DNA of 64,000 nt from Begonia masoniana (taxonomy: Eukaryota > Streptophyta > Magnoliopsida > Cucurbitales > Begoniaceae), in assembly GCA_022432975.1 (NCBI GenBank), contig CM039505.1:19457716-19521715 (forward strand), written 5' to 3'. Shown in pieces: positions 11,798 to 22,589 of this stretch (position 1 is the stretch's first letter; each line of letters opens with the position of its first letter). The notes under the pieces are model-generated. The model had not been told where the DNA came from. It saw only the letters and a list, made by a program, of their open reading frames with translations, and did not search any database. A program made the position numbers and the translations under genes.

Positions 11798-13137
11798 TGT
11801 AGGATCGGAATTGTCTAAGAGGGGGGTGAATTAGACTTTTTAATTTTAATTACGAGTCAACAATAATTTCTCCCTTGATTAAACTTATGGATTTAACACA
11901 AGTAATCAAATAATGTAAAGAGAGAGAGAGAGAGAAATTCGACACCAGTATTTTTACGTGGTTCGACCAAACTGCCTACGTCCACGCTCCAAGGCTCACC
12001 CCTTGAAGATCCTTACCCTTCTCCTCACGAGAATACACAGATCGGGATTCTGGGCTCCGATCAACTGCCTTTACAGATCTGGATTGAACTTCACGGGCGT
12101 CAATCCACTGCCTTTACAAATGATTTGAGTTTGTAAATTTAAGTACAGACTACACTCTCACAGTAATTGAATCTCAAGTTAGGATTGAGAGATGTAGAGA
12201 AAATACAGAGTATTATCACTTTCGCAGCTTAGGGCTCAGTATTCAAATTTGCAAAAGTTGTTCCTTCGTGCTCTAAGCTCGACTTAAATACTCTGTCTTC
12301 AAATCGGCTTGGCTTCAATGCTCCTTATCCAATAATAGAAGTTTAGTTACCGTTGGAGCAGCTTTCGTACAAGTTCAGGTAGCCGTTGCCGTTTGTAGTT
12401 GCAAATCTTCGTCGCCATTAATGTTCTGGAGTTATGGCTGAAAACGACGTCACTGTAGCTGCGCGGCTAATTTGAATTCTGGCGGAAGACAAAGCTGAGT
12501 TAGTCTTGAACCGGCATCGGATGATGAAGCTTTAAACGCTTGAACCGGCATCGGATGATTAAATCTTAGACGTCTTCCGCCTTTGTCGTTTAGTGACCGG
12601 AAGAGGATTTCGTTGAAGTCATCCGCCTTGTTGTTTAGCGAGCGTAGGACTTCATCGTGTTAGCTCATCCGCCTTGTCGTTTAGTGAGCGGTGGATCTCT
12701 TCATTTTCTCTCATCCGCCTTTGTCGTTTAGTGGCCGGAAGAGTAATTTGGTTTACTCATCCGCCTTTGTCGTCTAGTGACCGGATGAGTAATTTGGTAT
12801 ACTCATCCGCCTTTGTCATCTAGTGACCGGTGGACTGATTCTTGTATACGACTCCGCTCTTGTCGTTTTGTGACCGGTGGATTGATTTTTGTAAACGACT
12901 CCGCTCTTGTCGTTTTGTGACCGGTGGACAGATTATTTTGTTTAACACATTTCAGCCCTGTACACTTAATCACATGCATTAAATACTAAAATACCCTTAC
13001 CAAGGGCATTTCCAACATATTAAAATCATATGCATAATTTATAATTCTTATTCAATAAACATAATCAAAATACCAAGCTAATCATATAAACACATCATCA
13101 AAAACAATTTAGACTTAAAACATCATTTAAGTCAACA
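11798..13137 (-). repeat. SIRE-2 3' LTR
   Basis: 1340 bp. On the plus strand it begins TGTAGGATCGGAATTG and ends TTTAAGTCAACA. It includes a (GA)n tract near 11922-11935, two copies of a 34 bp unit near 12505-12560, and eight copies of a 44-53 bp unit at 12569-12930. The 5' LTR is 35 bp longer, mainly because it has three copies of the 34 bp unit. Confidence 0.9.
12569..12930. repeat. CCGCCTTTGTCGTTTAGTGACCGG tandem units in SIRE-2 LTR (motif described in parts)
   Basis: Eight units of about 44-53 bp, each with CCGC(C/T)(T)TTGTCG, then TTTAGTG or TTTTGTG, then ACCGG. CCG at one end and CGG at the other allow a small hairpin. Sireviruses are known for conserved CCGG-type palindromic motifs in their LTRs; these units may be this family's version. 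A close match to the last two units occurs in the surrounding gypsy LTR at 24107-24132. Confidence 0.75.
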
Positions 13138-13152
13138 ATCTCCCCCTTTTTG
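13138..13152 (-). other. SIRE-2 polypurine tract
   Basis: On the minus strand this reads AAAAAGGGGGAGAT directly before the 3' LTR start TGTTGACTT. It is the plus-strand DNA primer site for reverse transcription. Confidence 0.85.
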
Positions 13153-13493
13153 ATGATGACAATCCGTAAGTGTAAATTTGATTAAAGCTAGACTCTCCCC
13201 CATAATACTAGCTCCCCCATAGCAGATGCATATATACCAGAAACAAATATGGAGCATACTAGAGTTTTCATATCCAGAGATTGCCAAAATATTCATACAT
13301 ACAAAAATCATAGCAACTAAGTCTACACGCATGCATATCCATCATCAAATATATTTCTCCCCCATTGACATTAGCAAAAATAAACAGAGAAATACAGCAG
13401 AATCATTGCATTCAACAAAAGAATATTAAGAAGGAAATAGCTCCGGATTCAAAATAGAGGTCCATAAAGAAAATGTATATAGATAAAACAAGA

Positions 13494-15224
13494 TTATCGT
13501 CTATGACAGGAATCTAAAAATTGCTTCCAAAAGGCATGGATAGCCCAAGAAGGCAATGTGAGGGAAGGATTGAAAAAGGCATCCACTAGAGCTTGAAGGG
13601 TAGCAAGATCAAGAGGTAGAGGTGCCTGATAGATCACCAAGTCCGTACAGGTATTAGCAATGGGAGATGGTTCTGGAGAAGCCATTAGATCCTGACTTGG
13701 AGAAGGCTCGATTGGAGGAGCAACAGGAGATGGAGGCACTACCAGAGAAGCAATAGGAGATGTATCCATTGGACTGGAGGGCTCGAAGGATGGCTCCAGT
13801 ATAGAAAGAGCAGCAGGGGTAGAGAATGCCAGTTCAGACTCCTGTAGATCCAAAGGCATCACTCGAGACTCTGCAACAACCTCTGGTCTGTAAAAAGGAA
13901 GGGGGAGGTCTTCAAAGGTAGGCTCAGTGGGGCACAGAGGAATATGAGGAGCAGGGCAAAGAGCCTTGACTTTAGACTGGAGAGCCTTAAGGTCACGAGA
14001 GAAGATCGTTGTATGCCTTTCCCATTTTTGATCCAGTTGACCCCTTTCCACAACAGCAGCTTCGTGTAAATCCGCTTTGAGTTGATTTATCTTTGTATCA
14101 AAGTCAGTCCTTAGATTTGCAAGGCTTGTCTTCAATTCAAGATACTGTTCCTCACTGATAGAAGATCTCCTCTTATAAAGGATAGGAGTGGCAGGAGTGA
14201 CAGTTGGGATTGGTGAGATCACTTGGACTGTAAGAGATAGGGAGACTATTGGAGCAGGGGGAGGGACTCGAGACACAAGTGGAACTGTGGGAGGTAGTAG
14301 AGGTGCAGGAGGAGAAGATTTATCAACAGGAGACGGAGGGGCAGAGGCAGGCATGGTAAGCCGCAACAAAGAGGGTGAATGAGGAATATCATGAGAAATA
14401 TCATGAGCTGAGATTGCAGTCACATCTACATCATCCTGATCAGACTCCTCTGCCAGGATAAGTTTTCTTTTCCCCCTTTGAACAACAGCGGCCTGAGCAG
14501 TTTCCATATGGGCTGCAGGCAGAGGATGCCCAGATGAGGCAGGGGGAGGCAGAGTTGGTAAAGAGGATTGAACTGGAGGACCATGTTTGATTATAGAGGA
14601 AATTGCTCGAAACACCGGAGAGATGGAGGGAAGAGCAGGTTGAGAAGGCAGTAGGAGAGAAGGTGGAGGGGAAGTAGGGGAAGGAATGCTAGGTGCAGAA
14701 GGAGCAGAAATAGCCTCAAAGGGATGCGCTGAAGCTAATGAAGCAGGTTGGCTAGGCCTTGGAGAAGGGGCACGGCGGCTGGACACTGGTGGAGGACGTT
14801 TAGGCCGAGTGACCCAGGGACTAGGAGGGGAAATATCAAAGGCAGGGATCTCAGAATCACCACCACCTTCTTGAACAGATGATTCTTCATCCAAACTCAC
14901 GTCCTTTTTGCCTTTTCTGGCAGCTTTGACCTTAGCAGTCCTCTGCTTTGACTGATCCAAAACAAAAGTCCCTTGACGATTTCTCTTAATTCCCATCCTG
15001 GTCAAAGTGTCTTTGGAGTAATAGCTGGTTGTTTTCAGACAGGTGGGATCCTCATCCTCAGGAAATTCAACCTTATAATGCTGAAAGATCTTCATCAGAA
15101 AAAGGTTATAGGGTAAAGAGGTAGATGGGCTTGAAGAAACGCTCTGAATCATTCGTCTCAAAATAATGTATCCAATGTCAACAGGTTCCTTCATATAGAT
15201 GGCATAAAGAATAACAAGCTCCAT
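13494..15224 (-). CDS. SIRE-2 extra ORF, C-terminal part: Pro/Ser-rich protein with coiled coil
   Basis: 576 codons lie between pol and the 3' LTR, in the same sense as pol. The first about 50 residues (MELVILYAIYMKEPVDIGY, then ILRRMIQSV) read as the end of the folded domain encoded just upstream at 15274-15870, so the ATG here is probably not the real start. Then follows a basic stretch near residues 70-105 (KRNRQGT, KVKAARKGKK), a long Pro/Ser/Ala-rich region (about 125-350), and a likely coiled coil near 355-420 (EEQYLELKTSLANL onward). A second Pro-rich part follows, with the C-terminus ending in a short hydrophobic/aromatic block (WAIHAFWKQFLDSCHRR). I see no signal peptide or transmembrane segment, so it does not look like an envelope-type protein. 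Role unknown. Confidence 0.7.
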   Translation of the reverse strand: MELVILYAIYMKEPVDIGYIILRRMIQSVSSSPSTSLPYNLFLMKIFQHYKVEFPEDEDPTCLKTTSYYSKDTLTRMGIKRNRQGTFVLDQSKQRTAKVKAARKGKKDVSLDEESSVQEGGGDSEIPAFDISPPSPWVTRPKRPPPVSSRRAPSPRPSQPASLASAHPFEAISAPSAPSIPSPTSPPPSLLLPSQPALPSISPVFRAISSIIKHGPPVQSSLPTLPPPASSGHPLPAAHMETAQAAVVQRGKRKLILAEESDQDDVDVTAISAHDISHDIPHSPSLLRLTMPASAPPSPVDKSSPPAPLLPPTVPLVSRVPPPAPIVSLSLTVQVISPIPTVTPATPILYKRRSSISEEQYLELKTSLANLRTDFDTKINQLKADLHEAAVVERGQLDQKWERHTTIFSRDLKALQSKVKALCPAPHIPLCPTEPTFEDLPLPFYRPEVVAESRVMPLDLQESELAFSTPAALSILEPSFEPSSPMDTSPIASLVVPPSPVAPPIEPSPSQDLMASPEPSPIANTCTDLVIYQAPLPLDLATLQALVDAFFNPSLTLPSWAIHAFWKQFLDSCHRR

Positions 15225-15273
15225 GCTGCTAATGTCATCATAATGACCACCTTAGGAAGAACATTATAGCAGA

Positions 15274-15870
15274 TCATTTGATGAAGAGACGAGCTCGAAT
15301 GGTTAAATGCTTGCTTTTCAAAGGATTGGGAATATTGTGCGGATCAAGAGCAATTTCTTTTAAAAATTGTTGGCCATCAGGAAGTCTTAGAAATGGAATT
15401 TCTTGCCCTATGGAATAAATTTTGGAATGTTGATCCAAATGGGGATAGCCCAAAAGCTTATTGATAAATTGGGAAGTGAGTTCTATCTGTTTTCCGTGCA
15501 CATAGCTTGAAATGGTAGAATGGTCAGAAGGATAGCTTAGATTGGCATAAAACATCCTAATGGCCGAGGGAAAATAGAAAGATTCAACCTCAAACAGCCC
15601 TATTAAACCAATATCTGTTAAGGGTGCTACAATGTTTATAGATACTAATTCGTTGGGAACCATACCACGACCTGGAATCAGCTTCTTATCCTTAAAATCG
15701 CCGTGATACCTGATTTCAGCCTCCTCATTTAGGAAGTAGAGCGACGGCCAACTAGTTGCCCGAGGGAACACACGTGCCGGACGAGGATTGGGTTTGGCTT
15801 TCTTTTGCGGTGGTCCTGCATCACCTCGAGACGAAGAAGCGAGATGATCATGTTCGAAAATCTGGTCCAT
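15274..15870 (-). CDS. SIRE-2 extra ORF, N-terminal part: plant transposon-protein-like domain
   Basis: 198 codons from the ATG at 15870. The first 40 residues are Ser/Pro/Lys-rich with a basic PPQKKAKPNPRPAR stretch that could be a nuclear localisation signal. Then comes a folded region including WPSLYFLNEEAEIRY, MFYANLSYPSDHS and SYVHGKQIELTSQFINKLLG. That pattern resembles the family annotated in plants as putative plant transposon protein domain; this is recall, not a search. The reading frame is lost near 15290, and matching sequence continues in the other frames to 15224. The change looks like two one-base shifts, so this and 13494-15224 were probably one gene of about 790 codons. It lies about 0.3 kb downstream of pol and 2.1 kb from the 3' LTR. 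Confidence 0.65.
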   Translation of the reverse strand: MDQIFEHDHLASSSRGDAGPPQKKAKPNPRPARVFPRATSWPSLYFLNEEAEIRYHGDFKDKKLIPGRGMVPNELVSINIVAPLTDIGLIGLFEVESFYFPSAIRMFYANLSYPSDHSTISSYVHGKQIELTSQFINKLLGYPHLDQHSKIYSIGQEIPFLRLPDGQQFLKEIALDPHNIPNPLKSKHLTIRARLFIK

Positions 15871-16162
15871 TGGAAAATTTTTGTGAAGATGACCTAGAGG
15901 AAGAAAGGGTTGACGACAGAGAGTTTACTGAAAAGGGCGCGAAAGATGAAGCGTTTCGGAGAAGAAACCGAGTTTAAAAGAGAGAGAACCACGCCCGATA
16001 TGATGAAATCACACGTGTAATACAGATATTGTCCGATTGATGACATGTGTCGGCAGATTAGAAAATATATCATCCGGTCTGTGGATGATCTACATCTTCC
16101 GGTGAATAGAAAAAGGACCGGAGGATGTGTATATTAAAGACAAAAAAAAATAGAAGAGAAAC

Positions 16163-16981
16163 TTAACTTTTTTCATACTTGAGAAGACCTAATCTTATTC
16201 TAATACCACAAAAGGTTTTCTCATCCAAAGGTTTTGTAAAAATATCTGCCAATTGATCTACAGAATTAACAAACTCTAAAGAAATATCACCTCTTTGAAC
16301 ATGGTCTCTAATAAAGTGATATCTGACATCTATGTGTTTTGTTCTAGAGTGCTGAATTGGATTCTTGGAAATATTAATTGCACTGGTGTTATCACACCGA
16401 ATAGGAATCCTATCATAAAACAGATTGTAATCTTCCAAAGTCTGTTTCATCCAAAGCATTTGTGCACAACAACTGCCTGCAGCAATATATTCACTTTCAG
16501 CAGTTGACAATGCAACAGAGTTCTGTTTCTTAGAATACCAAGACACTAGAGATTCTCCTAAGAACTGACAAGTGCCACTTGTGCTTTTCCTATCAATTAG
16601 ACTACCAGCATAGTCAGAATCAGAATATCCTACCAGATCGAAAGAAGTACCTTTAGGATACCATAATCCTAAGTTAGGAGTTCCACTTAAATATTTAAAA
16701 ATTCTTTTGACAGCAGTTAAGTGAGATTCCTTAGGAGCAGCCTGGAATCTAGTACAGAGACAAACACTGAAGAGTATATATGGTCTACTAGCAGTCAAGT
16801 ATAACAGAGAACCAATCATACCACGATATTTCTTGATATCCACACTTAAACCATTTTCATCCTTGTCCAATTTAGTAGTGGTACTCATGGGAGTTTTAGA
16901 GGATTTGACAGAGTCTAACCCAAACTTCTTAAGGAGTTCCTTAATATACTTTTCTTGACAGAAGAAAATTCCATCAGAAGA
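16163..16981 (-). pseudogene. pol: SIRE-2 pol, RT end and RNase H
   Basis: Same frame as the upstream RT piece, separated only by one in-frame TAA at 16982-16984. It begins with the end of RT (KYIKELLKKFGL) and continues into copia RNase H. The visible blocks are MIGSLLYLTASRP, YSDSDYAGSLIDRKSTSG, WYSKKQNSVALSTAESEY, RCDNTSAINISKNPIQHSR and KHIDVRYHFIRDHV, ending QLADIFTKPLDEKTF. RNase H removes the RNA strand during reverse transcription. The acidic residues of the core (D in YSDSDYAG, E in TAESEY, D in RCDNTSA) are present. Without read-through of the stop it would not be made as part of pol. Confidence 0.9.
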
Positions 16982-18829
16982 TTAACTAATCTGAAATCCT
17001 AAGAAAAACTTTAACTCCTCCATCATACTCATTTCAAATTCACTTTGCATGAGGGAGGAAAACTCATTGCACAAACTGACATTTGTTGATCCAAAAATAA
17101 TGTCATCGACATAGATTTGAACTAACAAGATGTCTGCATCCTTTTGCATGGTAAATAGAGTTGAATCAGAATTCCCCTTTTTGAAATTCCTTTCCTCAAG
17201 GAAATTCTTCAATCTATCATACCAAGCTCTAGGAGCCTGCTTAAGACCATAGAGAGCTTTCCTAAGTTTGTAGACATGGTCGGGTTTATCAAAGGCTTCA
17301 AAACCTAAGGGTTGCTCAACAAAAACTTCTTCATTTATGTAACCATTTAAGAATGCACTCTTTACATCCATTTGAAAGAGTGTGAAGTTCTTGTAGCAGG
17401 CAAAAGCTAAAAGCATTCTAATTGATTCCAGTCGAGCTACAGGGGCAAAAGATTCCTCAAAATCAATACCCTCTTCTTGAGAGTATCCCTTAGCAACTAG
17501 TCTAGCTTTGTTTCTTACAACTACCCCATTTTCATCCAATTTATTCTTATAAACCCATTTTGTTCCAATAATTGGATGATCCTTAGGCCGTGGAACAAGT
17601 TCCCATACCTTGCTCCTTTCAAATTTATTTAGCTCTTCTTGCATAGCTAAAATCCAATACTCATCATTCTCGGCCTCTTCAAACTTCTTAGGCTCTATTT
17701 GAGAGATAAATGCCACATTGGCACAGAGATTCCTAAGAGAGGATCTAGTCTTTACTCCTAATGAAGGATCACCTAAGACTTCATCTATTGGATGGTTTCT
17801 GACATATTTCCAATCTCTAGGGAGAGTAGGATTTTCATCCTTGACAGGAATAATATCTAGAGAAGGTTCTAGAGATTTTTCTACTTGAGCAGGATCACTA
17901 GGCTTTTCTAAAGAAAGGGAATCTAGTTGATTATCCAAAGAATCATCCTCATCCACATTGATTGTGGGTTGAGGAGACTCATCAAAGTTAACATGGACAG
18001 ATTCCTCTACAACTAGAGTTCTCCTATTGAATACTCTATAAGCTTTACTGGACAAAGAATAACCAAGAAAAATTCCAATATCAGATTTGGAATCGAATTT
18101 TCCTAAGTTATCCTTAGTATTTAGAATGAAGCACTTACTACCAAAAGCTCTAAAATACTTGACAGAAGGAGTTTTTCCACTCCAGAGCTCATATGGAGTT
18201 TTCTCTAGAATAGGTCTTATGGAGACCCGATTAAGCACATAACAGGCTGTTGCTACAGCTTCAGCCCAGAAATACTTAGGGAGCGAATTCTCATTGAGCA
18301 TAGTCCTAGCAAGCTCTTGGAGAGATCTATTTTTCCTCTCAACAACACCATTTTGCTGAGGGGTTCTAGGAGAAGAGAAATTGTGCTCAATTCCATTTTT
18401 GAGACACAAGAGTTCAAATTTCTCATTTTCAAATTCTCCACCATGATCACTACGAATAGCAACAATGGTGAGTCCCTTTTCATTTTGAACTCTTTTCCTA
18501 AAGCTAGAAAAGGTTTCAAAAGTCTCATTCTTAGACTTCAGAAAAAATACCCAGGTGAATCTAGAGAAATCATCTACAATAACAAAGGCATAGAATTTGC
18601 CTCCTAAGCTTGCTGTATTAGAAGGACCGAAGAGGTCCATGTGGAGAAGTTGGAGAGGCTTAGAAGTAGAAATTACATTCTTTGATGCAAAAGAACTTTT
18701 GATCTGCTTGCCCATTTGACAAGCTTCACAGACTTTATCCTTTTCAAAGGATATCTTAGGGATCCCTCTAACTAGGTTCTCCTTAGTAATCTTAGCTAAG
18801 GTATCCATCCCTACGTGTCCTAATCTCCT
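16982..18829 (-). pseudogene. pol: SIRE-2 pol, integrase and reverse transcriptase
   Basis: An open frame lies between the stop TGA at 18830-18832 and the TAA at 16982-16984. The first part is integrase: [11 protein letters not shown] completes the HHCC zinc-binding region. DDE residues appear in [21 protein letters not shown] and [14 protein letters not shown] follows: [55 protein letters not shown] and the catalytic [12 protein letters not shown]. These copy the RNA into DNA and insert it. The upstream stop is probably a TGG changed to TGA within the tryptophan before the HRRLGHVG block. Everything else reads cleanly over about 615 codons, in line with recent insertion. Confidence 0.93.
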
Positions 18830-18832
18830 ATG

Positions 18833-19261
18833 TCAAATCCAAGAATCATGAGAAGAATTAACAGCAAAACATTTTTCATCAATATGCTCAATAACATCCA
18901 TGTCAATAATATATATGTTTTCTTTCCTATAGCCAGTGAACAGAGTTTTATCATTCGAAACATCTTTAATCAAGCAAGAATTTTCCTTAAAAATCACTTT
19001 ATAACCTTTATCACACAATTGACTTATGCTAAGCAGATTGTGTTTCAACCCATCAACTAGTAAAACATTTTCAATGATAGGGTTGATAGGGTTACCTATG
19101 TTGCCAATACCAACGATTTTACCCTTTTGGTTTCCACCAAAGGTGACGTTTCCTTTCTTTTTGCTGACAGCAGCAAACTTGGTTGAGTCTCCTGTCATAT
19201 GTCTCGAGCAACCACTGTCGAGATACCATTGATTTCTTTCAGGAGAACAGTCAACCTGCAA
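18833..19261 (-). pseudogene. pol: SIRE-2 pol, protease region
   Basis: Aspartic protease of the copia type: WYLDSGCSRHMTGD holds the catalytic DSG, followed by VTFGGNQKGKIVGIGNIG and VLLVDGLKHNLLSISQLCD, the pre-integrase block. It would process the Gag-Pol precursor. It lies in the integrase/RT frame but in a different frame from gag, which ends at 19270. So either ribosomal frameshifting or a single-base change separates gag and pol. It ends at the in-frame TGA at 18830. Confidence 0.88.
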
Positions 19262-19269
19262 AACAGAAA

Positions 19270-20871
19270 TCAGGTTGTCTTCTTAGGTACCCAAATCTTT
19301 TGGGTCCTAGTGTTAGGTCTGGTTCCCTTGGGAACCCATTGGAGTTTACCACTTGATTTCAAATAGTTTGCTTTTAACGGACATACAAAAGATTTATGTC
19401 CAACTTCATTACACGCATGGCAGACAGAGGGTTTAACAAAGTATTTTTTAAAGACTTTCTTTTTATTTGACTTGTCATACCCTAATCCTGTTCTATCAAA
19501 ATTTGCTCTCTGACCTTCTATTACCATTTTAAATAGTTTTTCGCCCTTAGTGAAGTTCAGAATAATATTATTCAAATCTTCGTTTTTCTTTTTAAGCTTA
19601 TCAGCTTCCTTGACATGCAAATCTACTTCTTTTGCATGCTTTTCTAATAAACCTGTATTCTCCTTTTTCAACAAATTGTACTTAGACTTGAGCATGCCAA
19701 ATTGTTTAACCAGATCATTAAAGGCGTCAATTAGTTCGCCTTCATCATTATCACTATCACTATCACTTAAAATATTTGAAGAAATACTAACCTTTTCCTC
19801 GTGTGCCATGAAGCACATATTAGCAACCTCTTCATCTTCCGAGGAGGTATCACTTTCACTATCGTCCCAGGTGGCCTTCATTGCCTTTTTCTTGAATTTC
19901 TTGGGACTCTTCTTTGCTTGTGGACAGTCTGCTTTAATATGACCAGGCTTTCCACATCCAAAACAGGTGATTTCCTTCTCCTTGTGAGATTTCTCACCCT
20001 TTGGAAATCTCCTTCCTTGCATCCTTTTTCTTTGGAGGAATTTACTGAACCTCCTTGTAATGAGGGCTATATCCTCATCATCTTCTTCTTCTTCTTCTTC
20101 TTCTTCTTCTTCTTCAGACACATCTTGTTTGCTGGATGAGGCTTTAAGAGCAATGTCCTTTTTCCTGCTGATCTCTTTCTCCTTGAGATCTTCCTTTTCA
20201 TTCGACCTCATTGTGATCTCATGTGTCATGAGAGATCCAATGAGCTCTTCCAGCTTTAAGGTTTTGAGATCCTTTGCTTCCTGAATGGCAGTCACTTTTG
20301 GTTGCCATGCTCTAGGTAGGCATCTCAGAAGTTTCTTTACCTGTTCTTCACCTGAGTAAATCTTACCAAGAGCTTTACGACCATTAGTGATGTTAGTAAA
20401 TCGAGTAAACATAGAACTAATGGTTTCTCCTTTTTCCATGGAAAACAGTTCATATTCATGAACTAACATGCTCAATTTACTCTCTTTCACCTGGTTTGTG
20501 CCCTCGTGTGTGACTTCTAATAGATGCCAGATCTCTTGGGCACTCTCACATCCTTGTACTCTATTGAATTCGTCTCTATTTAAAGCACAGTACAAGGTGT
20601 TTATTGCCTTGGCATTCAGGCTCAGGTTCTTCTTATCTGTATCATTTAGTTCATGTGAAGCTTTGGGAATCCTAATACCATTTTCTGTTTTAAAGGCTAT
20701 GTATGGACCATTTTCTATATTGTTCCATATGTCATAGTCCATAGCCTGAACATAAATTCTCATTCTAGATTTCCAATACACATAATCATTACCATCGAAG
20801 AATGGAGGTCTGGTGGTAGACTGACCTTCCATTTGTGTGGAGTGTGTGTTGAATGCCATTTTAGATATCAC
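19270..20871 (-). CDS. gag: SIRE-2 gag
   Basis: 533 codons, uninterrupted. The start may be at 20871 or at the second ATG (20859, MAFNTHSTQMEG), which better fits family starts. The order is RPPFFDGNDYVYWKSRM near residue 22, the capsid blocks LLEVTHEGTNQVKESKLSML (about 140) and LRCLPRAWQPKVTAIQEAKD (about 190), and EELIGSLMTHEITM (about 215). An acidic run of about eleven Glu near 255 is encoded by a (GAA)n tract at 20076-20116. The CCHC zinc knuckle CFGCGKPGHIKADC follows near 305, and a second one, CHACNEVGHKSFVC, near 490. Gag packages the element RNA into particles. The Glu run sits in a trinucleotide repeat whose length may vary between copies. Confidence 0.93.
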   Translation of the reverse strand: MISKMAFNTHSTQMEGQSTTRPPFFDGNDYVYWKSRMRIYVQAMDYDIWNNIENGPYIAFKTENGIRIPKASHELNDTDKKNLSLNAKAINTLYCALNRDEFNRVQGCESAQEIWHLLEVTHEGTNQVKESKLSMLVHEYELFSMEKGETISSMFTRFTNITNGRKALGKIYSGEEQVKKLLRCLPRAWQPKVTAIQEAKDLKTLKLEELIGSLMTHEITMRSNEKEDLKEKEISRKKDIALKASSSKQDVSEEEEEEEEEEEDDEDIALITRRFSKFLQRKRMQGRRFPKGEKSHKEKEITCFGCGKPGHIKADCPQAKKSPKKFKKKAMKATWDDSESDTSSEDEEVANMCFMAHEEKVSISSNILSDSDSDNDEGELIDAFNDLVKQFGMLKSKYNLLKKENTGLLEKHAKEVDLHVKEADKLKKKNEDLNNIILNFTKGEKLFKMVIEGQRANFDRTGLGYDKSNKKKVFKKYFVKPSVCHACNEVGHKSFVCPLKANYLKSSGKLQWVPKGTRPNTRTQKIWVPKKTT

Positions 20872-20912
20872 AATGTTTACTAGATAAACTACTTAGATAA
20901 TATTAAACCTTT

Positions 20913-20923
20913 CTCTGATACCA
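20913..20923 (-). other. SIRE-2 primer binding site, initiator tRNA-Met
   Basis: The minus strand reads TGGTATCAGAG two bases from the 5' LTR edge at 20926. Confidence 0.9.
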
Positions 20924-20925
20924 AT

Positions 20926-22300
20926 TGTAGGATCGGAATTGTCTAAGAGGGGGGTGAATTAGACTTTTTAATTTTAATTACGAGTCAACAATAATTTCTC
21001 CCTTGATTAAACTTATGGATTTAACACAAGTAATCAAATAATGTAAAGAGAGAGAGAGAGAGAGAAATTCGACACCAGTATTTTTACGTGGTTCAACCAA
21101 ACTGCCTACGTCCACGCTCCAAGGCTCACCCCTTGAAGATCCTTACCCTTCTCCTCACGAGAATACACAGATCGGGATTCCGGGCTCCGATCAACTGCCT
21201 TTACAGATCTGGATTGAACTTCACGGGCGTCAATCCACTGCCTTTACAAATGATTTGAGTTTGTAAATTTAAGTACAGACTACACTCTCACAGTAATTGA
21301 ATCTCAAGTTAGGATTGAGAGATGTAGAGAAAATACAGAGTATTATCACTTTCGCAGCTTAGGGCTCAGTATTCAAATTTGCAAAAGTTGTTCCTTCGTG
21401 CTCTAAGCTCGACTTAAATACTCTGTCTTCAAATCGGCTTGGCTTCAATGCTCCTTATCCAATAATAGAAGTTTAGTTACCGTTGGAGCAGCTTTCGTAC
21501 AAGTTCAGGTAGCCGTTGCCGTTTTAGTTGCAAATCTTCGTCGCCATTAATGTTCTGGAGTTATGGCTGAAAACGACGTCACTGTAGCTGCGCGGCTAAT
21601 TTGAATTCTGGCGGAAGACAAAGCTGAGTTAGTCTTGAACCGCCATCGGATGATGAAGCTTTAAATGCTTGAACCGGCATCGGATGATGAAGCTTTAAAC
21701 GCTTGAACCGGCATCGGATGATTAAATCTTAGACGTCTTCCGCCTTTGTCGTTTAGTGACCGGAAGAGGATTTCGTTGAAGTCATCCGCCTTGTTGTTTA
21801 GCGAGCGTAGGACTTCATCGTGTTAGCTCATCCGCCTTGTCGTTTAGTGAGCGGTGGATCTCTTCATTTTCTCTCCTCCGCCTTTGTCGTTTAGTGGCCG
21901 GAAGAGTAATTTGGTTTACTCATCCGCCTTTGTCGTCTAGTGACCGGATGAGTAATTTGGTTTACTCATCCGCCTTTGTCATCTAGTGACCGGTGGACTG
22001 ATTCTTGTATACGACTCCGCTCTTGTCGTTTTGTGACCGGTGGATTGATTTTTGTAAACGACTCCGCTCTTGTCGTTTTGTGACCGGTGGACAGATTATT
22101 TTGTTTAACACATTTCAGCCCTGTACACTTAATCACATGCATTAAATACTAAAATACCCTTACCAAGGGCATTTCCAACATATTAAAATCATATGCATAA
22201 TTTATAATTCTTATTCAATAAACATAATCAAAATACCAAGCTAATCATATAAACACATCATCAAAAACAATTTAGACTTAAAACATCATTTAAGTCAACA
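20926..22300 (-). repeat. SIRE-2 5' LTR
   Basis: 1375 bp, nearly identical to 11798-13137. Three copies of the 34 bp unit lie near 21637-21735 (two in the other LTR), and the (GA)n run is slightly longer. This LTR drives transcription leftward into gag. Confidence 0.92.
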
Positions 22301-22380
22301 CAAACTAGTTCTTTAGATTTCCGGTTGATTTAGGATTAAGTTTAGTGAAGATTTGATTAATGTTCTGTTTATGGCTTTAG

Positions 22381-22430
22381 ATGAGCAAACTTCTGAGGTA
22401 GCTTACAACCTAGCATTTCCAGGAAGCCAG
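22381..22430 (+). other. Splice-like mini-exon in LTR
   Basis: 50 bp between TATGGCTTTAG and GTAAGT, followed by TCTTCGGGCCTACATCAG. It is the counterpart of the segments at 4969 and 45010. Confidence 0.4.
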
Positions 22431-22589
22431 GTAAGTGGAGTATGTGTGTGTCTTCGGGCCTACATCAGAAAACAGTAGGTTTATGCTTGTTTGAATGTTT
22501 TCTGTATGTCATGTATCATGTTTTTGGAAAGAACACGAAAATGAATTTACATGTAATGACATAGTAAGGCATGAACAGATTGTAATAGA

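Larger units (their letters stand above)
11798..22300 (-). mobile_element. SIRE-2: young, nearly complete Sirevirus-like element, TSD CAAAC
   Basis: Minus-strand Ty1/copia element of 10.5 kb. From right to left: 5' LTR (20926-22300), PBS, gag, protease, integrase, RT, RNase H, an extra ORF, PPT and 3' LTR (11798-13137). CAAAC flanks both ends (11793-11797 and 22301-22305). The LTRs differ by only a handful of substitutions visible by eye plus one 34 bp repeat unit, so insertion was recent. Pol has at least two in-frame stops, so this copy alone is probably not autonomous. Confidence 0.9.

Noticed and set aside
13494..15224. Envelope-like gene in SIRE-2
   Set aside because: No signal peptide or transmembrane segment is visible; the sequence is Pro/Ser-rich with a coiled coil.
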